64,000 nucleotides of DNA, from positions 3,029,837 through 3,093,836 of the forward strand of contig CM055093.1 of the NCBI GenBank assembly GCA_029204225.1. The letters run 5' to 3'. The DNA comes from Diphasiastrum complanatum. Lineage: Eukaryota > Streptophyta > Lycopodiopsida > Lycopodiales > Lycopodiaceae. This document shows, piece by piece, positions 33,330-44,052 of this stretch (the first letter of the stretch is position 1; every line of letters begins with the position of its first letter). Below the pieces are notes generated by a model. It was not told the origin of the DNA and did no database searches. It saw only the letters and a program-made list of their open reading frames with translations. The translations under genes and the position numbers were made by a program.

Positions 33330-34470
33330 TTTACACAGGACTTACCGAAAAGTTATCCTCATAGTACCTCCGTAGTTGGCTACCATTAACTAATGTGTCA
33401 AGGGGTATGTCTTCTAGGGTTTCTGATTGTACTGCACCATTCATAAAACTTTTCTTGACAACATAAGGACCTTGGCTACAAAATTTCAATTTTCCAAGAT
33501 GGACCTTGGAAGATGTGTAATGTAAAACCTTATCACCATCTGCATGAATATTTTTAGTCTTGACATGACAATCATGCCAAGCCTTCTATTGCCGTTTATG
33601 AACTAATTGTGCATGATAGGATGTAAGTCATGTTTCACACAGTTTCGTCAATGTAAAGAGTCTCTATTCTGAACTTGGTGTTGATAAGCACTATCGTCAC
33701 ACAAGTCAGTGGCATAAGCTAAAGTGACGCGTAGGGAAGGAATTAAAAATTCTACTGGCATAATAGCCTCTTGGCCATATACCAGCTCAAATGGTGTTTT
33801 CCAACCCGTGGCTCACTTCGGCATTGTTTGATATGCCCAAATAGCACAAAATAACTTCATTTCTCAGTCTGATTGACTTGTTTCTATTATTTTGGTTAAG
33901 ACTTTACAAATCATTTTATCCATAGATTCAGTTAATCCATTGCATCTAGGATAGTATGGGGTGCTTTTTCAGTGTACAATGAAGTAATGAGTCAGTAAAA
34001 TGTTGATTATTTCATTAAGGAAGTGAGAATCTCGATCACTAACAAGCTTTATTGGACATCCAAATCGAGTGATAATGTTTTCATAGAGGAAGCGTCCTAC
34101 AGATTTTGTGTCTACTTTTCGAGTTGCTCTAGCCTCTATCTATTTTGTCCCATAATCCGTGGCAATCAAGATGTATCATAATTGTGTGCCACGTGCCGTT
34201 GGACTAATAGGTCCAACAAAATCAATACCCCATTTGTGAAATGTGACACTTTCAAGTATTGGAGTAAGGAGATTATCATCGGCTTTTTTGGTATTCTTTG
34301 CGTGTTGACAAATGTCGCAAACTTTTATATAAGCATAAGTGTCTTTGAATAGGGTTGGCCACCAAAATCCTGCTAGAAGAATTGCCTTAGCAGTAGCATC
34401 GAAGGAGAAATGTCCACCCTCAATACCTTTGTGTCAAGGAAATAATCTATCGGACTTTAGATTCATGTGC
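33330..34470 (-). pseudogene. Gypsy integrase pseudogene (GYP-B)
   Basis: Homologous to 5560-6760. It retains some sequence that GYP-A has lost, for example around 34075-34110 (ATGTTTTCATAGAGGAAGCG) and 34345-34360. Zinc-finger and core regions are recognisable on the minus strand, with frameshifts and stops. Confidence 0.82.
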
Positions 34471-34576
34471 ACAACGTCGTGTAATACCATCAACATTTAA
34501 CTTATATAACTGTCCTCACAATAAGATGATATGGCAAAGATTTCATGATGTGTTCAGATATCTAGTGACATCATTT

Positions 34577-36602
34577 ACTGAAAGAAATTAAACTTCCATC
34601 ACCATTGGCTTGCATGCAACATCCACAACCAATAAACACTCGTGCCAATACAGACCAAAATTAAAAGTCTATCAATGGGACATACACAATGATGAAGTCT
34701 TAAACACCATTGACAAAGACTTAGTTCGTGAAAAAACACAAAAGAATCCATGCATGCCTACTACTACCAGATCACAAATATTTCACATGCTAAAAAATAA
34801 ATCAAAGGTTGATGTATGATTGATTGATAAGCAATTCCAAATGCACGAAAAGTTGAAACAACCAATCAAACATTTGATACAAAACCAAAAAAATCCTAGT
34901 CAGGCTTCATCATCTACAAGCAGACCTGTAGAGGACATTCCTAAGATCCCACCAAAGATAGTTGATGGTCCACTATATGACGTTCCATAGCACTTTAAGA
35001 ATTACATGATTGATGATGTGATCACCAGTATGGTAAAGCCAAAATGGGAGCCTCAACCACCATCAACTTCTTTGAGTGACCTACAAAGACAATACCTCCC
35101 AATTAAAAGGACAATGATGAAGATATAGACCGTATTGTGCACGTAGGAGCCCACCTTGATCCAACCCAATTATGGGATTTGGAAAAGTTATTGCGCAAAT
35201 ACAAAGATGTGTTTGCATGGAGTTATAAAGAAATGAAGGGGGTTCCTCTTGACGTTGTAGTATATACAATCCCATGATAGGATGGTGCCATACCTGTAAG
35301 AGTGAAACCCTATCGCACCAACCATACCTATCGCGAAAAGATACGAGAAGATATTCAGAAGCTTATTGATGCTGGTTTCATTAATTGAGCACACCAGTTG
35401 GGTATCGCCAATTGTGGTGGCACCAAAGAAAAATGGTAAACTTTGTATCTGCGTGGATTTGAAAAAACTTAATGATCAAACAAAAAAGAATCACTTCTCA
35501 TTATCTCTTACCGCACAAATCCTCAAAGATATGGCAGGAGCAAAAACTACTAGCTTTTTGGATGATTTTAGTGGCTATTTCTTAGTCCAAATTGCTTCTG
35601 AAAATTGTTTCAAAATGGTGTTTGTTAGAGAGTTTGGCACATTCGTGTTTCAAGTTATGCCATTCGATCTGTGCAATGCCCCGTCCACATTCCAAAGGGT
35701 GATGCAAGGAGCTTGCAAGATCTGCTACACAAGAATCTAGAGATTTATCTCGTCGATCTTGGTGTACATTCATATGAGGATAAGCATCTCGATGCCCTTG
35801 AACAAGTGTTCATTCGCTGTCCAAGGTTCATAATTTCATTAAATCCCAAAAAGTGCCAAATCTGGGTTACCCATGGTGTGGTACTGGGCCATATCATTTC
35901 TAGAAATGGTATAGCCACTGATCCCAAAAATATCAAAGTGATTTTAGAGTACAGTAAAGAAAATTTATGTCTTTCTAGGCCACACAGGTTATTATCGTAT
36001 TTTTATAATACACTACGCCGATAAAGCGCAAAACTTAGTATAGGAAATCGTTATTGATCCAAGGTGGACAAAAGACATGATTAACACCTTCGAAGATCTC
36101 AAACAGGCTTTAGTAACCGCACCAATTCTTCATGTGCCCGATTACAATAAGAAGTTCCATGTGCATACAAACGCTAGTAAGTATGCCATTGGTGTTGTTT
36201 TAACACAACCCGAGGAATTCGAAAAGGATTTCCCAATCTGTTTTTTGAGTCATCAGCTGGTTCCAACTGAGGTTAATTATTCCACTAGAGACAAAGAAGC
36301 ATTAGCAATGGTCTATGTTGTTCAACAATTTCGACATTAATTGCTGGGCTAGCTTTTGCCTTTTATACTGACCACAACGTCTTCTTTATCTATTGAATAA
36401 ACCATGCAAAACAGGACAAATTGCACGATGGCTGTTGATTCTTTTAGAATTCAACTTTTGAGTTATTATTTGAAAGGGATCACAACATTTTTTGGCTGAT
36501 CATCTTTCACGATTACCCAATGTTGAAGCATTTGATGATCCAATAAATGATGAGTTACCAGATGCATGTCTATTTTATATAGATGCGACACCGTTATGGG
36601 CA
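34577..36602 (+). pseudogene. Inverted gypsy spacer-RT-RNase H block (GYP-B)
   Basis: In this block the coding strand is plus, opposite to the flanking integrase and spacer. Order: spacer (QYRPKLKVYQWDIHNDEVLN, 34640), RT N-terminus (SWVSPIVVAPKKNGKLCICV and SFLDDFSGYF, 35366-35740), palm in a shifted frame, connection and RNase H (APILHVPDYNKKFHVHTNAS, then LSHQLVPTEVNYSTRDKEA, 36077-36340), ending at DHLSRLPNVEAFDD. The RT active-site region reads VDLG rather than the usual pair of aspartates. In GYP-A the homologous sequence (6823-8269) is on the minus strand and in register with its neighbours. Confidence 0.9.
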
Positions 36603-36968
36603 TACGACGCTTTCCTAATCGCTCTGGATCCAGTAGGTGGATAAGTTGGTCATTAGATAACTCACGTTCTCCCACAATAACAATGTCATCCTCACTGGTG
36701 GATACTTCAGTAGCAAAAGCATCTTCAGGTATCCACTCAAAAGGGAGTGCATCTATCATGTATGAAGGCAGGATGGGAGTGTTGATATACGTGGAGTTTA
36801 TGGTAACATTGATTGGGTCCTCTTCCTGAACTTCTTGTTCACAAAGAGTGGCGTTGACATATGGTTGCTAAGGCATGACCCCAATTAATAATATCAATAA
36901 TGACCCTTTATGGTTGAATCAATACTTTTTGGATCATCATATGTAGTCGAACGCCAATCGTCTTCAAT
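36603..36968 (-). pseudogene. Gypsy pol spacer remnant (GYP-B)
   Basis: Matches about 8270-8650 of GYP-A on the same strand (for example CTAATCGCTCTGGATCCA at the left). Breaks off into rDNA spacer at about 36968. Confidence 0.8.
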
Positions 36969-37159
36969 TTGCTCCAAAGGAGGAGGCCTTTCACCCACTC
37001 TTGGGTTGGTTGTCGGACCCCGTCGCACCCAAGGGGTGCTATTCCACCCAAGCACTCGGCCTCCGCATGTGAAACTCAGAAACCTTCATTGGGACCGGAC
37101 AACGGACTCATTTTGCCTTGGGTTCTTCCTGTCTGGGGATCCGGGTGACTCAAGATAGC
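36969..37159 (+). other. rDNA 5' external spacer remnant (inferred)
   Basis: GC-richer than its surroundings and directly upstream of the 18S start, so it is most likely the end of the 5' external transcribed spacer. Spacers diverge quickly, so this rests on position only. Confidence 0.6.
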
Positions 37160-38023
37160 TACTTGGTTGATCTTGCCAGTTGTCATGCATGTGTAAGTAT
37201 AAACTATCTTGTACTGTGAAACTACGAGTGGCTCATTATATCAGTTATACTTTCTTTGATGGTACCTTGCTACTCGAATACCCGTAGTAATTTTAGAGCT
37301 AATACGTGCACCAAATCCCGACTGTAAAGGAAGGGACATATTTATTAAATAAAAGGCCGATGCGGGCTTGTCTGGTATTGCAGTGAATCATGATAACTCG
37401 TCGAATCACACGGCCTCAGCGCCGACAATGTTTCATTCAAATTTTTTTCCTATCAACTTTCGATGGTAGGATAGTGGCCTACCATGGTGGTGATGGGTGA
37501 TGGAGAATTAGGATTCGATTCTGGAGAGGGACCCTGAGAAATGGCTATCACATCCAAGGAAGAAATCAGACATGCAAATTACTCAATCCCCACATGGGGA
37601 GGTAGTGACAATAAATAACAATTATTGGCTTTTACAAGTCTAGTGATTGGAATCTAAACCCCTTAATGAGGATCCATTGGAGGGCAAGTCTGGTGCCAAC
37701 AGCCAGAGTAATTACATCTCCAATAGCGTATATCTGATTTGTTGTAGTTAAAAAGCTCGTAGTTGGATCTTGGGATGGGGAAAACGGTCCGCCTCCTTTG
37801 GTATGCACTGGTCACTCCATTCTTTTAGTCAGGGACGCGCTTCTGGCCTTAATTGGCTGGGACACAGAGTTGACGATGTTATTTTGAAAAAATTAGAGTG
37901 CTCAAAGTAGGCCTATGCTCTGAATACATTAGCATGGAATAACGTGATAGGACTCTGGTCCTATTGTGTTGGTGTTCGGGACCGGAGTAATGAGTAATAG
38001 GGATAATGGGGGGCATTCGTATT
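37160..38023 (+). pseudogene. 18S rRNA pseudogene, 5' part
   Basis: It begins TACTTGGTTGATCTTGCCAG, a mutated form of the universal 18S start. It continues through recognisable blocks: GTGAAACTACGAGTGGCTCA, AATACCCGTAGTAATTTTAG, the GCCAACAGCCAGAGTAATTA region and GTAGTTAAAAAGCTCGTAG. It has a ~30-nt deletion near the start, other small deletions and many C-to-T/G-to-A changes, as expected for a methylated dead copy. It is interrupted at 38023 by a copia element and resumes at 43755. Confidence 0.95.
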
Positions 38024-38135
38024 TGTCAATGATCTGATAAGCACTATCAATCATTCATCATAAGCAATCACCATAAGAGGAGTAAGAACACACAATCATT
38101 GTATCACATTGAATGAAAGAGAGTACAATAAACCC

Positions 38136-38140
<5 letters not shown>

Positions 38141-38199
<59 letters not shown>
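38141..38199. repeat. (AT)n(AG)n microsatellite inside the LTR
   Basis: About 30 bp of AT followed by about 28 bp of AG in the left LTR. The right LTR has only a short AG run at the same place (43642-43653), so the array expanded in one LTR after insertion or was lost in the other. Confidence 0.95.
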
Positions 38200-38203
<4 letters not shown>

Positions 38204-38405
38204 AAAACTAGTAGTTGACTATTACTAGCATACAACTACTTACAGCTGGTAATAGTTGTCAACAGTAAATCGTAAACAGTAACAAGTTTATCATTGGTTT
38301 CTAACACTCTCCCTCAATGATAAAATTACATTCTTCTAATCCTAATAAAGTACAAAACTTTTCAAATTTACATCTACCTAATGACTTAGTAAAAATATCT
38401 GCCAT

Positions 38406-38783
38406 TTAATCTTCAGATTTACAAAAAACAAGATCAATGGTTCCATCAAGTATTTTCTCTCGAACAAAGTGATAATGTATTTCGGTGTGCTTGGTTCGAG
38501 CATGTAGAACTGGATTTTTGGCAAAGTGAACGCCGCTTTGGTTGTCGCAAAAAATAGTAGTTGCATCCACCTGTGATTGACCTAAATCAACAAGCAATCT
38601 TCGTAGCCATACCGCTTCATGTATAGCATTGTTGAGTGCACGATATTCAGCTTCCGTCGAAGATAAGACTATTGTAGGTTGCTTTTTGTTGCTCCATGAA
38701 ACTGCAGCTATACCATAACTGAATGTATGACCACTGGTAGATCTTCTATCATCAATATTGTCGCCCACAAATCTCCGATTTTG
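38406..38783 (-). pseudogene. Copia RNase H domain of COP-4
   Basis: An open frame of 120 codons: DDRRSTSGHTFSYGIAAVSW, SSTEAEYRALNNAIHEAVWL, IFCDNQSGVHFAKNPVLHAR and HYHFVREKI. The acidic residues expected of RNase H are present. It starts abruptly at GDN, so RT upstream is lost, and a stop after FCKSED removes the C-terminal end. It is the only coding part of the element that remains. Confidence 0.92.
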
Positions 38784-39059
38784 AAGAGTTTTATATCAGC
38801 ATGTAGGCAATTGCACCGGGATAGTCATGTCTCGTCAAATCTGCAAAACAAACTCATTCACCATGCCCAAATATCACTCTGTTTTTCGCTTTTCTGCAAA
38901 AAAACACCAGTGGACAGGGCCCCAAAGAGATAGGGGCAGCCCTCCAAAATATGGACAAAAAGTTGGGTCCCTTCAAAATGAAAACTTTTAATGAAGAATA
39001 TTAATTTTTGCCCTTCAGTCCTTTGTAGACTGCACTTCAGAAACTTTCAATCAGATGAA

Positions 39060-39132
39060 TCGAGATGTGGAAATAAAGCATTTGAGAAACTGTGGAGTTT
39101 TACATTGCGACATCAAGCCTGACAATGTGCTG
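39060..39132 (+). pseudogene. Protein-kinase exon fragment (PRP4-like)
   Basis: The plus strand encodes HLRNCGVLHCDIKPDNVL, the catalytic-loop segment of a eukaryotic protein kinase (H-x-D-I-K-P-D-N, catalytic D and K present). The run LxNCGVLHCDIKPDN is, from memory, most like plant PRP4-type (CMGC) spliceosome-associated kinases. It ends exactly at a plausible splice donor (CTG/GTAATA), where kinase sequence stops. Upstream similarity fades within about 10 codons. It is a piece of one exon and cannot be functional. It sits inside COP-4, so gene capture is possible. Confidence 0.6.
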
Positions 39133-41803
39133 GTAATACAGATAGTCTTCCATGTTTTATGTGTTACATGGATGATGGTCATTTACATTCTACTTGTCTG
39201 GATTTCTTGTAGCTTGTTCCCTTATATTCAAGTGTAGCATGCTATTGTGACGAGTATCCGGATGTTGGAAGTGAATGATTAATAGTAAGGACCGTGACAC
39301 ATCAGAACCTATGCAGCTTCTTTCACTTTAAGTTTTAGACCCAACGAAAGCTGGCCATCAATCTGCATCCAAGATTGGATGTTCTCCACCGTTGAGTTAT
39401 TGTTTGTGGAGAAAAAGACCCCTTTTTCAAGTTATTTTTGACGAAAAATCATCGCCACGTGCTATTATGCCGATGCGGAACTGCTTAAAACTGACGAGTA
39501 AATGGTCCATTATGGCCGGTTGCACTTTTATTGAAACTCTATTTATTTATTGATTTACGCTTGACTTAAATTTGTTCAAGAGGCCTATGCCCCTAGTTCT
39601 TGGGTTTGTCGGGGCTAGGAGGTGCCAGTTCGTCTTGAAAACCAATTAAATTTTATTCACCGTAGGCCACTTTAGTGATTTAAAACCAAATTTGGGGCTC
39701 AGCCCTTAAGTTTGGGCCCAACTGCTAAAAAGCCCTTGTTGGTGCCCATTCATGAAGAGGTGCACCTCTTTGGGCACCAGCCCTCTCTAGCATTAGAAGG
39801 GGCCAGCCTCTACGGAACACTATCGTTCATCTTCTTGGAGAGAGAGAGAGAGAAAGAGAGAGAGAAAAAGAAAGAGTTTGTGGAGAAAAGAAAAAGGGAA
39901 AGAGAAGAAACAAGGCTATTTGATCCCTGCTTCGTGCCTCCCATTTCTATGTCTCCCACTCTACTCTCAGCCTTTCTCATTTTGCTATCCATCATTATTC
40001 ACTGCTCAGTTTGGAAAAGAGGAGGAAAGGAGAGAAGGCTGATCTGCCTGGTGCCTTCCACTCTAAGTTATATGTTTTGTCTTTGCTGTAAACTACTTCT
40101 AATTCATTGCTATTGATCTACAATTTGAATCATTAGCATTGTGTTACCACTGTTTGTGGATCTGTGAATTGTTTTTTCTGTGCCATCTCTAACATTTTGT
40201 TGCAGATTGTGAGAGTTTGGAAGCCAGATTACTGTCTCTAACATTTGGTTGCAGGCCTTGGCATTGTGGGATTGCATTTTGTACTTCTTTGCTGCCCTCT
40301 GACTTGTGTTTGCAGGTTATGGAACTTTGAAACTGTTTGATGTCCTTCATTAGGACAGTAATAGTCGTGATTATTATCCTTTGCTTTAAATAGCATACTT
40401 GAGAAAGCATTTGTAGCATTATTGTCAAATCATTTCTCACTTGCAATTCTAAAGCAGTGTGGGCTTGAGTTGGGAATATTTGAGAAGTTTGTTTGGATTG
40501 CTTATTACTCAAAGAAGGATACCCAGCCGTATCAAAGATTTCTTCTAATATTTCACTGTTTAGGAAGGCTTTTGAAACTCTACCCAAAAGGGATTTACAT
40601 CATTCACTCCCTCTGAAGCTGCTGGGTTAGAAGCCTCTAGGAGTCTCTGTGGACTAGACCCTGTTTGCCATTAGACATAGAGCCTCTTTTGCCTTGAAAT
40701 CACTGGTAGGCAGTCGCTGATTTGCAGAAGTGTACCATCCCTGTGGAAATCGCTAGTTTGAGGCCTTACCCTGCCTGCGTGGTAGAAAGAGCTGTGTCTG
40801 ACCATCTTCCCACCTGATTGCGCCCATCACTGGCCTATGCCCTCACACATTGCCCTGCGGTCCTGCTCTTTCTTTTCCTGCAACCTGAGGATCCTCTTCT
40901 CTGATCTCTGGTCGTTGAATCTGTGAAGGAGAGGCCATCGCTGATGCCCTGAACTAGTTTTGTCTGTCTGCGAGTGGCTCTTTTATTAAATCTTTGTGTT
41001 GAAACAATAGCGTTGAAGATTTGACAGCCCGACCTCTCATGTTGATGGCATGTTTGATCATTGTGGTTTTGAAAAGCACGTTGGATTACACATGAAGCGC
41101 GGTTTAGCTGTATTAATCAAAGCAGATGAGATGCTGACCTGCGATTCCCTTCCAAGAATCTGCCTACGGATCTGTGCATCCCAAACACCCTGTCTGCGCC
41201 CAGCCTCTGCCTGTGGCCCGTTGACTCTCCCTCTTCGCTGCCCTGCCTGGCCACGCTCCCTACCTAAATCTGTCTGCGTGGAGAAAAAACCTGCCTGCGG
41301 TTTCTTTCCTCTACCAACGGCCTGCTCATGCCTTCTACAGGCCCCTTCTAGTTACCGGAGGCCTACCCGCCTGCGGCCCTCTCTTCCGTCTGCCAAGATA
41401 TAGAAACCTTGAAGATCTGTGCCTTTGAAGCCTATCTGTGCTTACCAATTGAGCAAGCTATAACCCTGTTCATGCACAGCCTTTGATTGACATTCGAATA
41501 AACCCTAGTCTGAGGTATAATTCACAAAAGGTTTTTGCCTTTGGCCTGACTCCGCATATTAAAGTATCTCTATGAAAGAGCATATGGACTATTGAAAACC
41601 CATGTCCCACACTCCTCCTTAACGTCCTCGACTTGATACAAATCATCATATCATGGGTGCTTGAGTCGGATTAAAGGATACTATAAAATTGGTTGTTTGT
41701 GCATTGCCTTGCCCCCTATCCGTGCAAGCCCAGTCTAGTTTCGTATGGGGTGGTGTTGCGGCCTATTCTTCCTATCTCTGCCTCGTGCCATTTCTTTGGG
41801 GCA

Positions 41804-41889
41804 GCCCAACGGGGTTGGCTCAGTTGGTTAGCTTGACATCCAAAGTTTCTTTGGTCTCAGGTTCGAGCCTCCCCTTGGAAACCAAGAAG
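41804..41889 (+). mobile_element. Very short tRNA-like SINE, copy 2
   Basis: An 86-nt insert with A-box-like TGGCTCAGTTGG and B-box-like GGTTCGAGCC, about 90% identical to the copy at 28730-28812, including both hairpins. It is flanked by a perfect 15-nt direct repeat CATTTCTTTGGGGCA (41789-41803 and 41890-41904). No poly-A tail. Confidence 0.9.
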
Positions 41890-43506
41890 CATTTCTTTGG
41901 GGCAAGCCCTTTACCTATTGTCCACGTTTTTGATCTGTGGCCCTTTTCCAGCTTGTGGCTTGCTCTCTGTCTGTGTGCACCCATCTCACAGGCTGATCTG
42001 AGCCCGATTCCTACCTGTCTACGATTTATTTCCTATCTTTATTGTTTCTAACATGCGTGTGGGTCTGTGGACTGATGGGAAAGAGATCCGCCACTAGAGT
42101 TCATTCCCTTTTGTGCAAGCCTAATTGTTTTCCCATTACTTTTCTTAGAGCACTTTACTTACCTGTTTGGCATTTGTCCGATAGCAGGACGCCAGGCAGT
42201 TGTGAAAGCAGTCTAGCCGCACTAAGGGAAACACTAAGCCTATATCTCTTTCACTAACTGACCCACGTCTTAATTTTTGAAGATTTTGTCTATGATTACA
42301 TAGTAAAACAAAGTGCTATTTGTGAACCATAAAATTATGCTGCTTTGATTGAGCAACTATAGTGCTCTCTAATTGCTGAACTTTGTAAATACTTGCTCCT
42401 ATTATTAAGAACTTCTAACGAATGTGTAAAAGCCTACTGATTGAGGGAAATCCTAATAGCCCATTTAGCTTCCTGAAGGTCATGGCTTTCCATAGTGGAA
42501 TGGTTCTTGTCTATTTCAGAGTTCCGTAGGCTATCTGAAAATTGTCGGTAGACCGTTAGGAATTTGCCTTGCCGATAGCCATTGAAAGTGCCTGTGATCA
42601 TGAACGGCCTTATTTTCGACTCCATACCCAATGGAGCTTGCGCTGTAATTGTGGTATAGACCGACTTCCATTAGCATTTCCTTATATTGGCAGTCTATTT
42701 GGGGGTCGTTTTATAATTCTTCAGTTATCCTGATCAAAATCCGACGATGTGGATAAATTTGGTGCGTTGAAGCTTGCACTTGGAGACACTGGACACTTAT
42801 GTATGCTATGTACTAAGTTGAACTCGGCGCGCGAATAGCCCGCGACCAGGGAGCCCGCGACCTGTGGGAGAGTGGAAGAGAGAGAGAGAATGAGCTATGG
42901 CAATTCGGATCTAGCGCCTTAATACCAGCGCGGTTGTCCACGGCCCTGTGGCACTTTCTTAGCAGTAGCATGGCGCCCTCCTTCAGCCTTTTATAGCATC
43001 AAAAGATGTTGTCTACAGCTAAAGATCAATGATTTTGCACTGTAAACCCTTGCTTGAAAAAACAGCTTGCTTTGAACTTTCTTCCACCAAACACTGTGTT
43101 TTTTTTCTTTGCAAGTTTGAGTTTCTTCAAGGTTGATCTGCTTCTCAGCTCTTGATTGTAGCTTCCAGCACTCAGAATGATCTAAAAATGATGTAAGTAG
43201 AGTTGTTACTACTTCACACTCTCTCACTACAGCTTAAGCTGCAAAATACTCAAATGTTCACTAAATTGATCCCAGTCAGTTGCCAATGGTTGCCCCACTG
43301 TATTTGCCTCCTTATCCTCTGAATAAACTCTTCAAAGAGTGTTCAAGCACTTCCTATCATGCTTCAATGCCTGCAATCTGCTCAAGAGACTGTTTTCATC
43401 AACACTGTAAGTTTTCTTGTTTTAACCTCTTCTGAAGAACTATCTCACCTGAGTACGGAGCCAGTGACAAGCCGAACCCAGTAATTAGGCACTCAGGATC
43501 AAAGAA

Positions 43507-43518
43507 GCTCTGATATCA
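43507..43518 (-). promoter_or_regulatory. Copia primer-binding site of COP-4
   Basis: On the minus strand TGATATCAGAGC follows the LTR end (CATTGACA) with no spacer. It is one mismatch from the usual initiator-tRNA-Met site. This fixes the element's direction. Confidence 0.9.
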
Positions 43519-43754
43519 TGTCAATGATCTGATAAACACTATCAATCATTCATCATAAGCAATCACCATAAGAGAAGGAGGAAGAACACACCATCACTGT
43601 ATCACACTGAATGAAAGAGAGTACAATAAACCATGAACATAGAGAGAGAGAAAACTAGTAGTTGACTATCGACTAGCCTACAGCTACTTATAGCTGGTAA
43701 CAGTTGTCAACAGTAAATCGTAAACAGTAACAAGTTTATCATTGGTTTCTAACA

Positions 43755-43769
43755 GTATTTCATTGTCAG

Positions 43770-43801
<32 letters not shown>

Positions 43802-43871
43802 TACTACAAAAGCATTTGCCAAAGATGTTTTCATCAATCCAGAACGAAAGCTGGGGCTCGAAGACGATCAT

Positions 43872-43903
<32 letters not shown>

Positions 43904-43980
43904 AACTAGGGATTGGTGGGTGTTAATTCGATGACCCCACCGACACCTTATGAGAAATCAAAGTTTTTGGATTCCGGGAG

Positions 43981-44018
<38 letters not shown>

Positions 44019-44052
44019 AGAGTGGAGCCTATGGCTAAATTTGACTCAACAT
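43755..44052 (+). pseudogene. 18S rRNA pseudogene, 3' part
   Basis: Resumes exactly where the 5' part stops (AGAGGTGAAATTCTTGGATT, GCTCGAAGACGATCATATAC, AAACTTAAAGGAATTGACGG) and ends at TTTGACTCAACATG, about two thirds through the gene. Several transitions and a deletion near 43975 relative to typical 18S. The last third and everything after it are absent. Confidence 0.94.

Larger units (their letters stand above)
31940..36968 (-). mobile_element. Ty3/gypsy element GYP-B with an inverted core
   Basis: A second copy of the GYP-A family. The left part (31940-34576: 3' ORF, GGATG tail, integrase) and the right part (36603-36968, pol spacer) are in the same orientation as GYP-A. The middle (34577-36602) is flipped. 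The right end is cut at about 36968, where rDNA spacer sequence starts, so the protease is missing. Confidence 0.87.
38784..43506. other. Non-retroviral internal DNA of COP-4
   Basis: This fills the place of gag, protease, integrase and RT. No retroelement protein can be read on either strand. It contains a kinase exon fragment (39060-39132), GA-rich tracts (about 39839-39905), a GC-richer pyrimidine-rich zone at about 40600-42050 with repeated CTGCCTGCG-like words, a SINE, and AG repeats near 42876. Frames such as 39712-40116, 41050-41403 and 41689-42051 have no motif and skewed composition, and I do not call them genes. Likely transduced genomic DNA or later nested insertions. Confidence 0.6.
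38024..43754 (-). mobile_element. Copia LTR element COP-4 inserted in 18S rDNA
   Basis: The LTRs are 38024-38306 and 43519-43754 (TGTCAATGATC...TTTCTAACA). The exact 5-bp target duplication GTATT lies at 38019-38023 and 43755-43759, and the 18S sequence is continuous if the element and one GTATT are removed. The element reads on the minus strand. A primer site abuts the right LTR (43507-43518), a purine tract (GAGGGAGAG on the minus strand) abuts the left one, and RNase H lies next to it. The rest of gag-pol is absent. The 4.7 kb in between is unrelated DNA, so it is non-autonomous. The left LTR is longer mainly because of its AT/AG microsatellite. Confidence 0.95.

Noticed and set aside
40600-42260. 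Open frames in the GC-richer zone of COP-4
   Set aside because: Their length follows from low stop-codon density in pyrimidine-rich DNA; sequences are Pro/Leu/Ser-rich without domains.
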